64,000 nucleotides of DNA. It comes from Branchipolynoe longqiensis. Lineage: Eukaryota > Annelida > Polychaeta > Phyllodocida > Polynoidae. Positions 20,733 to 31,568 of this stretch are shown here, in pieces. Position 1 is the first letter of the stretch, and each line of letters opens with the position of its first letter. The DNA is taken from assembly GCA_030323885.1 (NCBI GenBank), contig JASIRB010003556.1, positions 1 to 64,000 of the forward strand, written 5' to 3'. The notes under the pieces were generated by a model that saw only the letters and a program-made list of their open reading frames with translations, searched no databases and was not told where the DNA came from. The position numbers and the translations under genes are program-made.

Positions 20733-20835
20733 GTGACTGAGTTGGGTACTGGTCATGGTGGCGGTGGCCTGGTTTTGAGGTAAAGCATCACTATAAAGTT
20801 GGCATGAGTGCGCACTGTCACAAGTCAGTAAAACA
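20733..20835 (+). mobile_element. SINE family A, 3' part of the copy split by Ngaro
   Basis: GTGACTGAGTTGGGTACTGG through CACTGTCACAAGTCAGT continues the SINE body interrupted at 15227-15248 (GTTTGCTCAGTGGCAGGATA). The 5' half upstream of 15227 is too diverged to trace. Confidence 0.88.
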
Positions 20836-20872
20836 AGCAGACAAACAAAGCAGAATATTTGTTTCTTTATAC

Positions 20873-21170
20873 CGGCCACAGTGGCCGAATCGGTAGAGCG
20901 CTGGCCTCGTGTGCGGAAGGTCGGTCACGAGTTTGGTTTCCGGTCGAGTCAAACAAATGACTTTTATAATTGATACTTTAATAGGCTAGATCAAGGACCG
21001 GTTAGCTCAGTGTCAGGATAATCTGACGGAGTGAGATATGGTGTTGGTGGCCTGATTTCCCAGTGGGGTAGCACTATAAAGTCATCATGAGTGTGCACTG
21101 TCAGAGTCGGTACCAGTGCTGATATGACATTGGATGTTGCCAGTATGCAAAACTTCAACAACCAACAAAA
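20873..21170 (+). mobile_element. SINE family A, near full length
   Basis: The tRNA-like head (AGTGGCCGAATCGGTAGAGC at 20880) lacks a clear box B. Body and tail are complete to AACTTCAACAACCAACAAAA. Confidence 0.85.
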
Positions 21171-21234
21171 TCTTAGATTGTTTCCCAGAAAGGACTTCCC
21201 TATGAGTATGAGGGCTTCTAGCTTCTATAATTAC

Positions 21235-21580
21235 TTAAAGTTGCATAATCCAAAAAAAACATAACATTTACTAAAGCGAAACATTCATCTAGATCTGAAC
21301 CTCCATATCCAACTTAGATGCTGGTATGCTTATTCAATTTTGTTCTGCTATTTAGAAGGCTATGCTGAGTCAGCGTAATCAAACTTATTATTTCTGAAGC
21401 CTATGGGAATTTCTACAAGCATGCAAACATTAATTTGGCATGTTTTTCACTTTGAACATTGTGTAAGTTAGTCATTTCAAATCGAAGCCAATTCAAAGTA
21501 AACAAGCGTAGATTATAAGTATAACGATTCCCTTAATATATTTAACTCAGAAAATGACCAAAACTAAAAACCAACTTTAA
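21235..21580 (-). mobile_element. TTAA MITE, full length (346 bp)
   Basis: TTAA (21235-21238) and AGTTGCATAATCC at the left; AACT and TTAA (21577-21580) at the right. More diverged than most copies. Confidence 0.82.
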
Positions 21581-21751
21581 TCTATCCCAGCAAACGAATC
21601 CAGGTTTATTGTTTGTATGAGAAGTTTTCTTTGGGCTTTTTTTTAAACAACCCAACGTTACCAATAGAACCAGTGGGTAATGGTAAGCTTTGTTATGGGC
21701 TGTGGGAAGGATCTCAGAATCAGCCAACCAAAGCTTGGTTATGTGTATGCT

Positions 21752-22019
21752 TGTTTTACCGACATGTGACAGTGCACACTCATGGCAACTATATAGTGCT
21801 GCCTCACCTGGAGACCAGGCCACCAACACCATGCCTCAATATCCAATTCAGTCACACTACCCTACCACTGAGCAAACCAATCCTTACCCTATCTTATTAC
21901 GGTAGGAACATAAACCGCATCAATTGTGTATGGCATTGCTTTAGTTTAACTCGGTCGGGGTTCGAACCCACAACCTCACAAAAGAGGGAACCCGGTCAGC
22001 ACTCTTACCCGTATGGTTG
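21752..22019 (-). mobile_element. SINE family A, diverged, tail missing
   Basis: Body (GACAGTGCACACTCATGGCA) through box B GGGTTCGAACCC (reverse, 21958-21969). The internal region is altered (GGTAGGAACATAAACCGC). Confidence 0.75.
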
Positions 22020-22021
22020 AA

Positions 22022-22096
22022 TGTTTGTTTGTTTGTTTGTTGTTGCTTTACGCCCTAGCAAAATATATGGTCATATCAGCACGGGTGGGTACTCAG
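22022..22096 (-). mobile_element. SINE family A 3' tail fragment
   Basis: (GTTT)n then TTGCTTTACGCCCTAGCAAA and GGTCATATCAGCACGGG. Severely 5'-truncated. Confidence 0.75.
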
Positions 22097-22391
22097 GTAA
22101 GTTGAAGAACATCGTCGATAATCTGTTAGTGAGAGGGGACCAGCGGAAATAAATGTGGAGACCGTGCGCCTAGGCACATCACAGCAAGAGGGAAGGCACA
22201 TTGTTGGCATTAGGGACACGTTTGGAGGAAGTTGATAGGTTTAATGACTGCTACTCTCGCGCTATCATATTTCACGCACAAAGCAGCGTACTTGTAGCAG
22301 ATACCTTTGTAATTGGGGTTAGGACGAAGTATTGGAAAGCTTGTGGATCTCGCTGCTAAAGGCACAGGTCCTGGTAAATACACATTCTAAC
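22097..22391. other. Unassigned stretch
   Basis: No gene or repeat family recognised. Confidence 0.4.
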
Positions 22392-22738
22392 TTAAAGTGT
22401 CATATTCCCATCGTTTTGAGTCTCCGTCATTTTCCTGAGATAAATAAATAAAATAGATTTTTTATAATTTACCAGATTGAAGTAACTTTTTTGTTTAAAT
22501 GGCCAACTTTTGAGATATTTGAAGTACAGATAGGTAAGATTGATTTTGGCAAGCATGTCACAATTCTAACACCATAGGCTTCAGCAGTAACGGGTTCTAT
22601 TGAATTGATTCTGTATTCTCTTCTGTGTGGCGAGAAATGCTTAATAAGTACATCAGTAAGGTTGATATGTAGAAACACATCTAGATAATTTCTTTAGTTT
22701 TAAAAAGTGTTATTCTTCATCGGACAATGCAGCTTTAA
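22392..22738 (+). mobile_element. TTAA MITE, full length (347 bp)
   Basis: TTAA (22392-22395) at the left with a diverged end; CATCGGACAATGCAGCT and TTAA (22735-22738) at the right. Confidence 0.85.
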
Positions 22739-22811
22739 TAAAGCTGATATGTGTGTGCTGTATTTAATATACGATATCTTTCTACTTACTAAGCCTGGGT
22801 AATCAGGTAAT

Positions 22812-23220
22812 GTTGCAACATCTGGTTCTTTGAGTTTCTGCCATATTATACAATTAAAATATATTGTATTGTTCATCATAATCTATTATATTTCAGTTTG
22901 CAGTCACTTTTTAATTTTTTAATTTGTGTGTGTACATTAGTTGTTTAAGCAGGGGAAATTTTAATCGTGGATAATTGGTCTTCCTCATTCCACTGCTCCT
23001 TGCCCTATCCTAATATTGCCGAGCGCCTGGCTAGGAAGCGACAAGTATCAATTTTTAAGTCATTGGTTTGACTCGACCCGGGTTCGAACCCATGATCCCA
23101 TGATCCCACGATCCCATGAGCTACGAACACAGGAGACGGATGGTCTAACTCATTTGGCCATCCCGTCTGGTTCAAAGCCTGGTTTAAAGGATTAACTTTG
23201 GAAATATTTCTAATGAAAAC
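22812..23220 (+). mobile_element. TTAA MITE remnant carrying a nested SINE
   Basis: Diverged family blocks (TTTGAGTTTCTGCCAT, TCATAATCTATTATATTTCA, CAGTCACTTTTTAATT) stop at 22931 and plausible continuation blocks (TTTGGAAATATTTCTAATG, AACATGCAGCAC) resume after 23171. The gap holds a family A SINE of the alternative-tail type. Confidence 0.5.
22932..23171 (-). mobile_element. SINE family A variant with alternative 3' module
   Basis: The head (GGATGGCCAAATGAGTTAG, box B GGGTTCGAACCC) and proximal body are normal to GGGCAAGGAGCAGTGG. Then, instead of the usual body, comes GAGGAAGACCAATTATCCAC and CCCCTGCTTAAACAACTAAT. The same variant occurs at 34919-35141. Confidence 0.8.
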
Positions 23221-23276
23221 ATGCAGCACTAATTGTTGGTTGGTGAACACATCAACCTGCTGTGTATGATGGCGTC

Positions 23277-23351
23277 CTGTCATAAGTCCGTACTCGTCCT
23301 GATATGACCTTAGATATTGCCAGGACGTAAAACTCCAACAACCAACCAACC
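23277..23351 (+). mobile_element. SINE family A 3' tail fragment
   Basis: GTCCTGATATGACCTTAGAT then GCCAGGACGTAAAACTCC and AACAACCAACCAACC. Confidence 0.85.
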
Positions 23352-23504
23352 AAATCAAAAGGATCATGTATTGTCAATTATTACGCTAGTTACAGCTTAC
23401 CGTCCAAAATGACCTTGCAAACAAAGGTCATGTAGTTTTGCGATGTATCTGTGAATCCTCAATTACAACCAGTACCCATCCCTCCCCCTGCTGCATGGCG
23501 TCTT

Positions 23505-23562
23505 GAGCTTGATTGATTGGTGGTTTCTTTATGTCGTGTTGGTAGCAGAGGCCATATTCATG
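23505..23562 (-). repeat. Short dispersed segment, copy 1
   Basis: GATTGATTGGTGGTTTC, GTGTTGGTAGCAGAGGCCAT. Resembles 35911-35975, which lies inside a SINE. Possibly the 3' end of another SINE. Confidence 0.45.
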
Positions 23563-23674
23563 GCGAGAATTGTCTGTTTTTTTCTTCAACTATCGCTTAC
23601 ACATATAATGTAAAAGCATACAATCAATTCTCTGTCAATAGACACTCAAGGATTTAAAAAGATCACAATCATAT

Positions 23675-24058
23675 AATGCAACCAATGCAAGACAAGTACA
23701 GTATAAAGTGGCATTTATTCTTACTATTTCGTTGTTACATTTAAGCCATGAGATGTTTGATTTATTAAGATTTCGAGGATTTCAGGCACATAGCCCTATG
23801 AATGTCACTTGTAGTTTGGGTGGTTGGGACGGTAAATCCAAAGGAGAGAACACATCCTATTGATCGAAATGCTCTGGTCGAAGTGTCTATAATGAAACTA
23901 GGTCGCATCTTGTTATGCAAATTTACAGAAGATGGCACCACAGTCGGAGCATTTATTATTAAGAAAGACATTATAGATGGCGCCAGTAGTGCCTCCATAT
24001 TAAGTATGTACTTTTGCATGCGGGTTAAATTACCCATGTTGAAATCAACATCGACAAT
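23675..24058 (-). mobile_element. Solo A-B terminal remnant of a second Ngaro
   Basis: Read on the minus strand: an A-type repeat (GCGGGTTAAATTACC, GATGGCACCACAGTC, GCTCTGGTCGAAGTG in plus sense) followed directly by a B-type repeat (ACAGTATAAAGTGGCATTTA, GTTACATTTAAG, TTTCGAGGATT). There are no ORFs between. This is what recombination between A1 and A2 of a Ngaro would leave. It is clearly diverged from the 15.2-20.7 kb element, so it comes from a different or older lineage. Confidence 0.82.
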
Positions 24059-24204
24059 TTGCGGTCAAGCTAAATAACATAGCTCAGTGGGGTGCGCTGT
24101 GTGTAGGTGCAGGATAAAAGTAAAATGTTTTATTATTATCGATAAAATTGATGGTGACTTGAGTGAATAGTAACCTTCAGTTGCTTATTCCATTGAACTT
24201 CCTG

Positions 24205-24245
24205 TCCTGATATGACCTTAGATATTGCCAGGACGTACAACTCCA
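24205..24245 (+). mobile_element. SINE family A tail fragment
   Basis: GTCCTGATATGACCTTAGAT then GCCAGGACGTACAACTCC. Confidence 0.8.
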
Positions 24246-24880
24246 AGAAAAACACAAGCTATTGAACTCAGACTTACTAGAACAAAATACATTCAAAATA
24301 CATACAATAGATAGCTACGCAATTGAAAGCAACAAAACAAAGGGTACCACGAGACTATTACTGTCTAGCAGTGAAAACAGGTACATGTAATTAGACTTAA
24401 CCTTTGTGTGCAGCATAAAATACACCATCACAAACAAAAGGATGAAGTTGTTTTTGTATCAAACTACAACACCAAGCACCGACCTACCCTCTTAGAACAA
24501 ATAAGTACCCCAATGAGGAGATCTGGAGCACCAACCACTCTTAATGGCTTTAAGGCTCTATTGAGCGTGGTGCTTTCTGGCACCATTTTCTAATTTTGTT
24601 AAAATACAACATAGTAACCGGTGCTAAAAATAGCCGCACCGGAAGCATGCGCGTGCGCAGAGACGCGGGCGTTCCATCCTCGCCCACGTGAGGGCTGCTT
24701 TCATATGCTCCAGTAGGTGTTGCTCATAAAGGCATCACATCACAGCCTAGTTGTTCCTGAGCAGCTCAGAGTAGCTCACGGGGACTAATCTTACACGTGG
24801 CTTCAGTGTGGTCGGGCTCGCCTCTGTGTCAGCGAGGAGTGGCTGCTGCACCCAACCAGCGCTGAGCATTGTGGGGTGCG
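24246..24880. other. Mostly unassigned; holds a promoter-like patch
   Basis: No gene recognised. The patch at 24630-24670 is described separately. Confidence 0.4.
24638..24660. promoter_or_regulatory. ETS + NRF1-like motif pair
   Basis: ACCGGAAG (24638-24645) is an ETS core and TGCGCGTGCGCA (24648-24659) differs from the NRF1 palindrome at one position. This pairing is common in housekeeping promoters. No exon identified. Confidence 0.4.
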
Positions 24881-24949
24881 CTGGTTAAGTCAGTGGGCAA
24901 AGTGAATGAGTGGGTAAGTGGGGCAAGGCGGGTAAGTGATTGAGTGATC

Positions 24950-25947
24950 GGGTGGGCAAGTGCATTGTGGGGTATGTGTGTATGAGTATGTGTGTGTGTG
25001 TGGTGAATGTGTGTGGGTGCCTGTGAGTGTGTGTGGGGGGTGAATGTGTGTGGGTGCGTGTGAGTGTGTGTGGGTGCGGGTGTGAATGTGTGTGGGTGCG
25101 TGTGAGTGTGTGGGGGGGAATGTGTGTGGGTGCTTGTGAGTGTGTGGGGGGGAATGTGTGTGGGTGCTTGTGAGTGTGTGGGGATGTGAATTTGTGTGGG
25201 TACTTGTGAGTGTGTGGGGGGTGAATGTGTGTGGGTGCTTGTGAGTGTGTGAATTTGGAACTGAGTGTGTGAGTTTGTGTCAAGGTGTGAGAGTCTGAAT
25301 GAGTGTGGGTGATTGTGAGTGTGTGGATGTGGGACTGAGGTGTGTGTTAGGGTGTGAGTGCCGGTGAGTGGGCGGGTCTGGGTGAGGATATGAGGGGATG
25401 TGTGGGCATGTGAGGATGTATGAGGGTGTGTGAGGGCGTGAGTGTGGAGTGGCGGTGAATGTGTGTGGGTGGTTGTGAGTGTGTGAATTTGGGAATGAGC
25501 GCGTGATTGTGTGTGAAGGTGTGTGAATGCGTGTGGGTGAGTGGGTGAATTTCGGACTGAGTGTCTGAGTGTGAGTGAACTTGTGTGTGTATGTATGTGT
25601 GTGCTGGTAAGTGTGGTGAATGTGTGTGGGTGGTTGTGAGTGTGTGAATGTGGGACTGAGTGTTGGAGTGAAGGTGTGAGTGTAGGTGAATGTGTCGGTG
25701 AGTTTGGTGAATGTCTGTGAGTGATTGTGAGTATGTGGGTGTGTGAGTGTGTGTTAGGGGGTGACTCTCAGTGAGTGGGCGTGTTTGGGTGAGGGTATGA
25801 AAATATCTGAGGGCATGTGAGGATGTGTGAGGGTGTGTGAGGGTGTGAGTGTGGGGAGGGGATGAGTTTGTGTGAAGGTGTGAGTGTGTGTGCATGTGTG
25901 TGTCTGGTTGTGACTGTGTGAATTTGGGACTGAGTGTGTGAGTGGGT
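24950..25947. repeat. GT minisatellite, left part
   Basis: Irregular GTGTGTGAATTTGGGACTGA and GTGTGTGGGTGATTGTGAGT units. It continues after the LINE at 27385, so a single array was split. Confidence 0.88.
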
Positions 25948-27384
25948 AGTTTTGCGCCTGTCTTGACATATTCTTGCTGGGGTGAAACCTCTATTTGCTC
26001 CCCTAGAGAGTGCTGCTGGTAACTTGCAAAAGCCAGCAGCACTTCAACACTTTTGCAGGCAGCTTTCATGAAATGTAACACCTGATGTAGTTCTGTAGTC
26101 ACAGTCTGGCTTCAGAGGTAACTGGAGCACCATGGATATGATATTTTGTCTCCGACAGCTACAAGAAAAGTGCATTGAGCAGGACCGACCACTGTACATG
26201 GTATTTGTCGATTTCACTAAGGCATTTGATACAGTCGGGAGGACTGGGCTATGGCAGCTACTGAGGAAGTACGGATGCCCAGAGAAGTTCACAACTATGA
26301 TCGAGGCTCTACATACAGGAATGATGGCAAACGTTATTGCTGGAGGGGAAGTCTCGGAATCGTTTGGGGTTACCTATGGGGTCAAGCAAGGTTGTGTACT
26401 GGCCCCCACGCTCTTCTCCATCTTCCTATCAGCAATGCTTGACGAGGCTTTCCGAGACATGGAGGATGGCATCTATATACAGTCCAGACAGATTGCTGAC
26501 CTATTCAATGTTGCACACTTCAGAGCGAAGACCAAGACTACTCAGATCCTGGTGAGAGAGCTACTATTCGCAGATGACAGCGCACTGGTTGCCCACTCTG
26601 CTGAAGAGATCCAGAAAATAGTGGATGCTTTCTCCGATGCATCAAAGAAGTTTGGCCTGAAGATTAACATCAAGAAGACGGAGGTGCTGTACCAACCCAA
26701 CTCTACAAGAACTCGAGAGGAGGAGATCATGGTTGACGGAAACAAGCTGAACTCTGTTCCGGAATTCACCTACCTCGGAAGCACTATATCAAGTGATGGA
26801 CACATTGATGCTGAAATACAGAGGAGGATGGCCAAGGCTAGCGCATCTTTCGGCCGACTACACCAGAAACTCTGGAACAACTACTATGTGTCCATTCGGG
26901 TCAAAGGTAAGATGTACCATGCAATTGTCCTATCCACCCTACTATACGGAGCCGAGGCCTGGACAGTGTACAGACGACAGGTGAAAATGCTACATGCCTT
27001 CATGATGCGACATCTGCGTTCAATCATGAGGCTAACCTGGAAGGACAAAATGACAAACAAGGAAATACTCAAACGAACGGGGCTGCCCTCTATGGAAGAT
27101 CTTCTGATCAAAAAGAATCTCCGGTGGACTGGACACCTCATGAGGATGTCATCAGACAGGCTACCAAAGCAGATCCTCTATTATCAACTGTCTTCTGGCT
27201 ACAGAAAGAGAGGGCGCACTCATCTCCAGTTCAATATACCATCAAGAGAAACCTGAAGCTGAGAGACATTAAGACCGACTCATGGATGCAACTCTCACAG
27301 CAGAGAGCTAAATGGAGAGCGGCAGTCAAGTAATGAAAGCAGTCTTTGTTGCATCGTGACTGACAGCATGATGATGATGATGTG
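25948..27384 (+). mobile_element. LINE (non-LTR retrotransposon), 5'-truncated
   Basis: Contains the reverse-transcriptase region (26132-27256), the 3' UTR and an (ATGATG)n end at 27366-27381. Flanked on both sides by GT minisatellite. The first ~100 bp match 5883-5983. The endonuclease domain is absent. Confidence 0.88.
26095..27333 (+). pseudogene. LINE reverse transcriptase, truncated
   Basis: Would copy LINE RNA at a nicked target. The open segment from ATG 26132 runs 374 codons; the same frame extends upstream through SQSGFRGNWST, which precedes RT motif A in this kind of LINE, to an in-frame TAG before 26096. Motifs: VFVDFTKAFDTVGR (catalytic D27), GVKQGCVLAPTLF (83-95), LLFADDSAL (FADD 146-149), then a C-terminal region with LLYGAEAW and NLRWTGHLMRM. 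The frame ends at SRET near 27256, but the next frame stays open to 27333 with IKRNLKLRDIKTDSW and KWRAAVK, so a one-base frameshift near 27236 truncates the expected C-terminus. I cannot assign the LINE clade with confidence. Confidence 0.88.
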
Positions 27385-28110
27385 TGAGTGTGTGTGAAGA
27401 TGTGTGTGTGAACGTGCGTGGGTGAGTCTGTGAATTTGGGACTGAGTGTGTGAGTGTGAGTGAATGTGTGAGTGTAGGTGAATGTGTGTGGGTGAGTGTG
27501 GTGAATGCGTGTGGGTGATCGTGAGTGTGTGAATGTGGGACTGAGTGTGTGAGTGTGTGTGAATGTGTGAATGTTTGAATGTGTATGAATGTGTGTGGGT
27601 GCTTGTGGGTGTCTGAATTTGTGACTGAGTATCTGAGTGTGTGTTAGGGTATGAGTGTGGGTGATTATGAGTGTGTGAATCTGGGACTGAGGGTGTAAGT
27701 GTGTGAAGGTGTGAGTGTGTGTGACTGTGTGTGGGTGATTGTGAGTATGTGAGTGTGTGACTGTGTGTTAGGGTGTCGGTGTGGGTGAGTGGACGTGTCT
27801 GGGTGATGGTTTGAGTATATGTGAGGGTCTATGAGGATATGTGAGGTTGTGTGAGGGTGTGTGAGGGTGTGTGAGGGTGTGTGAAGGGGTGTGAGGGTGT
27901 GCGAGGGTGTGAGTGTGGGTGAGTGGCATACCTGGTTGAGGGTATGAGTATGTGTGAGTGTGTGTTAGGGTATGTGAACAGGTGAAGGTGTGTGAGGATG
28001 TGTGAAGGTGTGAGTATGTGTGTGTGTGGGTGAGTGGCTATCAGTGCGTGAGCATGTAAGTGAGTGTATGAATGAGTGATTTAGTGAATGTTGGAGGGTG
28101 TGTGCGAGTG
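27385..28110. repeat. GT minisatellite, right part
   Basis: Same unit types as 24950-25947 (GGGACTGAGTGTGTGAGTGT), plus GAGGGTGTGTGAGGGTGTGT blocks at 27850-27910. Confidence 0.88.
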
Positions 28111-28560
28111 TATTTCAGTGGGAACAGTACCTAGGCTCCCTGCTGCAATCATCCTAGCCATGCCTACCTGTCTATGTGTCCCCTTGCTTGAGACTTCAGT
28201 GCAGTATATACTACATTCGTCCGTCTGTAATTGTCATTTAAATGCTTTATTTCCATAAGTCGGTTCATGCTTGCACATACAGTAACATACAAACAGGCAA
28301 TGCACTTACATGCATATACACAGAGTAGGTTCATCAATCATACAGTGCATAGCTTGTAATTGTACAGGGTCCAGAGCATAGCAACCATTGTTGTAGGGAT
28401 GATGAAAATGGGAAATATTGTTGTTGTTGGGTGTTTACGTCCTAGCAACAGCAAATGCCATATTAGGAGGGATAAATTGTGCGTAGAGTGGGGATTCCAG
28501 CCCGAACTTCTTGACATTCTGGGGCTAGCATCCTAACCAATAAACTACCTAGGCTCCCTG
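28110..28560 (-). mobile_element. tRNA-Gln-like SINE (family B), dimeric locus
   Basis: Two family B units on the minus strand, with heads ending near 28126 and 28542 (CCTAGGCTCCCTG), joined by the family spacer (CAGGCAATGCACTTACATGC, GTAGGTTCATCAATCATACA). The right unit contains an inserted family A tail at 28421-28478. Confidence 0.75.
28421..28478 (-). mobile_element. SINE family A tail fragment nested in family B
   Basis: TTGTTGTTGGGTGTTTACGT, CCTAGCAACAGCAAATGCCA. Confidence 0.75.
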
Positions 28561-28639
28561 ATGAAATCACCCAATCCACGCCTGCTTGTCTATGGGGCTC
28601 CTTGCTTCAGAGCTTACTGCATACAGTTACAGAGATACC

Positions 28640-28860
28640 TGTGGTCCACAACTGGTTCATCAAAGGCTGTGGTATGTGCTGTCCTGTCTCATGGAAAGTG
28701 CATATAAAAGAACTCTTGCTGCTTATCAGAAAGAGTAGGCCCTATAGCAGCAGTGCATTTCCTCCAAAGAAATATGCCAGAATGACCATATGTTTTACGA
28801 CCAATAGCCGATAATAGAAATCAATGTGCTCTAGAGGCATGGTTAAATAAAACAAACTTA
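28640..28860 (+). mobile_element. SINE family C (common molluscan type), 5'-truncated
   Basis: GGCTGTGGTATGTGCTGTCC, AAAGTGCATATAAAAGAACT, TTGCTGCTTATCAGAAAGAG, then the 3' end ATCAATGTGCTCTAGAGGCA and GGTTAAATAAAACAAACTTA. I recognise this 3' region as a very common repeat in gastropod and bivalve genomes (memory, not checked). Confidence 0.82.
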
Positions 28861-29117
28861 TTTTACTGCTACGGCATGCTCAACTAGACCCCATCCTGAC
28901 AAAAACATGACATACTTTATGCACATCCCCTAATACTGTACCTGATACCTGGCAGCACAGTCATCGGTCATCCAGCTGATGTGTTATACAATCTACAAGC
29001 AGAATCTTTCATCACTCAAAACTATACTGGAACCACATAACCTGGATGCAAGGAATCTATCGGCGATGCAGTGAGCTGTCGAGCAGGAGAGTGGGGGATT
29101 CTTGGTTTGGGTTTCAC

Positions 29118-29427
29118 GGGGTAGTGATCTAAGTCAGCTTTTCTGAGGTCGTGGGTTCGAACCCTGGTCGAGTCAAACCAATGACTTAACAATTTATACT
29201 TGTCACTTCCTTGCCTGGTGCTCGGCATTATTAGGACAGGGCAAGGACTGATTGGCTCAGTGATAGGATAATGTGACTGAGTGGGATATCAGGTCATGGT
29301 GCTGGCGGTCTGGTCTTCCAGTGGGGCCGCACTATAAAGTTGCCATGAGTGTGCACACTCACAAATCGCTACCCGTCCTGATATGACCTTAGATGTTGAT
29401 AGGCCGTAAAACAACAACAACACAACT
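29118..29427 (+). mobile_element. SINE family A, diverged head
   Basis: Box B GTGGGTTCGAACCCTGG at 29151-29167; full body; tail CGTAAAACAACAACAACACA. Confidence 0.85.
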
Positions 29428-29467
29428 GAGCAAGGCTAAAACGCTGTGAAAGGCTTCCAATAAGAAT

Positions 29468-29790
29468 GACCGGGCGCGGTGGCCGAATCGATAGAGCGCA
29501 GGCTTCGCGTGTGGGACATCAGGAGTTTGGTTCCCGGTCGAATCAAACCAATGACTTGTAAAATTGATACTTGTCGCTTCCTAGCCTGGCTCTCGGCATT
29601 AATAGGATAGGGCAAGGACTGGTTCATTCAGTGTCAGGATAATGTAACGGAGTGGGATATCGGGTCATGGTGCCCACAGCCTGGTTCCTAATAAATTCGC
29701 CAGGAGTGTACACTGTCACAAGTTGGTACCCGTCCTGATATGACCTCAGATGTTACAAGGATGTAAAACTCCAACAACCAACCAATCGAA
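29468..29790 (+). mobile_element. SINE family A, full length
   Basis: Head GGTGGCCGAATCGATAGAGC at 29478; body lacks part of the CCCAGTGGGGCAGCACTATA block; tail ACTCCAACAACCAACCAATC. Confidence 0.88.
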
Positions 29791-29857
29791 TAGGAGTGAA
29801 ATTGTGTGAATTCTCTGACTTTGATGGTGTAACATGCATTAAACACTCACTGTAATA

Positions 29858-29975
29858 GACGATTTCCATCTGTACCCCGCCCTCTGGTGATAATGGAAGA
29901 ACTGATGCTGAATAATAACTCAATGTGCAGCCTGCTCTCTACCAAAGGTCTTATAGAAGATGTCCATTACCATTG
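29858..29975 (+). repeat. Dispersed repeat family E, copy 1
   Basis: Shares with 31288-31442 the blocks CGATTTCCAT, CCCGCCCTCTGG, GGAAGAACT, CAGC.TGCTCT and TAATAGAAGAT-like. The core GCCCTCTGGTGA (29879-29890) is CTCF-like in reverse. Confidence 0.6.
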
Positions 29976-29985
29976 AGCCTCTGGA

Positions 29986-30560
29986 AGTTGGTTGATTGTT
30001 GCAGTTTTATATCCTGGCAACATCTTAGGTCATATCAGGACAGGTACTCACTTGTGACAGTCCGCACCCAGGGCGATTTTATAGTGCTGCCCCACTGGGA
30101 AATCAGGCCACTGGCACCTTCACCCGATATCCCACTCAGTCACATTATCCTGATACTGAGCTAACCAATCCTTGTCCTATCCTATTAATGCCGAGCGCCA
30201 GGCTAGGTAATGACAAGTACCTATTTTATAAGTCATTGGCTTAATTCAGCTAGGATTAGAACTCCCAACCTTCCACATGGGAAGTCTGCGCTTTTCCGTT
30301 CCAACCAGTGGTCCAACACTGGTTCATCACAGGATGTGGTATGTGCTGTCCTGTCTGTGGGAAAGTGCATATAACAGATCCCTTGCTGCTTATCGGAAAG
30401 AGTAGCCTATATGGCCACATCAGGTTTCCTCCAAAGACATATGTCAGAATGACCATTTTGTTGACATCCAATACCCGATGATAAAAATCAATGTGCTCTA
30501 GAGGCATCGTTAAATAAAAAAAAACTTTCTTTTTGGAAGTCTGCTCCACCCCATCCGATC
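29986..30560 (-). mobile_element. SINE family A split by a family C insertion
   Basis: Body and proximal head on the minus strand at 29986-30289, continuing after 30545 as a short head remnant. GGAAGTCTGC occurs at 30280-30289 and 30535-30544, a 10-bp duplication around the inserted family C copy. Confidence 0.82.
30290..30534 (+). mobile_element. SINE family C, 5'-truncated, with target duplication
   Basis: GGATGTGGTATGTGCTGTCC, GCATATAACAGATCCCTTGC, ATCAATGTGCTCTAGAGGCA, CGTTAAATAAAAAAAAAC. Inserted within family A, so younger than that copy. Confidence 0.88.
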
Positions 30561-31287
30561 TGTAATAATGTTTGTATACAGGATGTATGTTACCAATCGG
30601 GCCTCTTGGTGTACTGTTGCTCTGTCAATAAAATTCACGGTGCAGTATGATGTGTGGTAAAGGTCTAGCAGATTGTAAAGTCGTCATCTGGCAGCTGTAG
30701 TTTGTGTAGGCAGGCTATATGAAATCAATACAGGAAAGGAGAGAAAGGAAGAGTATAAAGAGTGAAAGTATAGTGAGAGCTTGCACCCTCAGGTTTATTA
30801 TTATATAGTGGTACATGGATCTGATATGACATACCACCTAACTATTATCTCCAATCAGCAACAAACATTTCTAGTTCCACCAATGAACAGTAAGCATTCT
30901 GGGTTCACCATGTCTACTGTGATCTACCCACCACCACCATGCTGTGTGGCTGCTTGGCCTGTACCTGCCTGCTGTGTGTGTGTGGTGATCCGTGACTAAC
31001 AGTTGGGGGGGAGGGGGTAGTGAGTAGAGCTCTTGGGATCCTTACACACTACCAGTAGTTCCCTTTCACACTATCTATCTAATACACAATGACTATTGAC
31101 TACAAGTAAAGAGTCACCATCAACTACATAAATACATTCATACACCTGGCCCTATACATCATTTACATTAACAACCATTTGTACTCCTTTATAGACCATT
31201 TCACATTCTCCACCAATGTGTTTTATCAGAATATTTTACAAGATAATGTAGATCACTAAACAGGCCATCTGCAGGCAATAGAATAAA
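30561..31287. other. Unassigned stretch
   Basis: No gene, tandem repeat or known family recognised; a G-rich run lies at 31004-31018. Confidence 0.4.
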
Positions 31288-31442
31288 TGTTGCTCAATAG
31301 GCGATTTCCATTGTCAACCCGCCCTCTGGCGGCAATATACAACATTTGCTCTGTCTACCAAACTTACTCTGCAGCATGCTCTGTGGCAAAATGTCTAATA
31401 GAAGATCTCCATGAGGCTCTCTGGCGGCACTGGAAGAACTAC
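31288..31442 (+). repeat. Dispersed repeat family E, copy 2
   Basis: Partner of 29858-29975. Core GCCCTCTGGCGG at 31321-31332 (CTCF-like in reverse). Confidence 0.6.
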
Positions 31443-31502
31443 TTTTGTGGCTAATGTTGCAGAGTAACACAGGAGCACCAAACTGCAATAAGTGTTTAAG
31501 AT

Positions 31503-31568
31503 TGGTTGATTGTTGGAGTTTTACATTTCACGCCCTGGCAACATTTAGGTTTTTACGTCTTGGCAGCA
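31503..31568 (-). mobile_element. SINE family A tail fragment
   Basis: TTGGTTGATTGTTGGAGTTT then CGCCCTGGCAACATTTAGG. Confidence 0.8.

Noticed and set aside
29478..29530. Candidate tRNA gene (GGTGGCCGAATCGATAGAGC)
   Set aside because: No intact anticodon stem or acceptor pairing, and the same head is followed by the SINE body in many copies.
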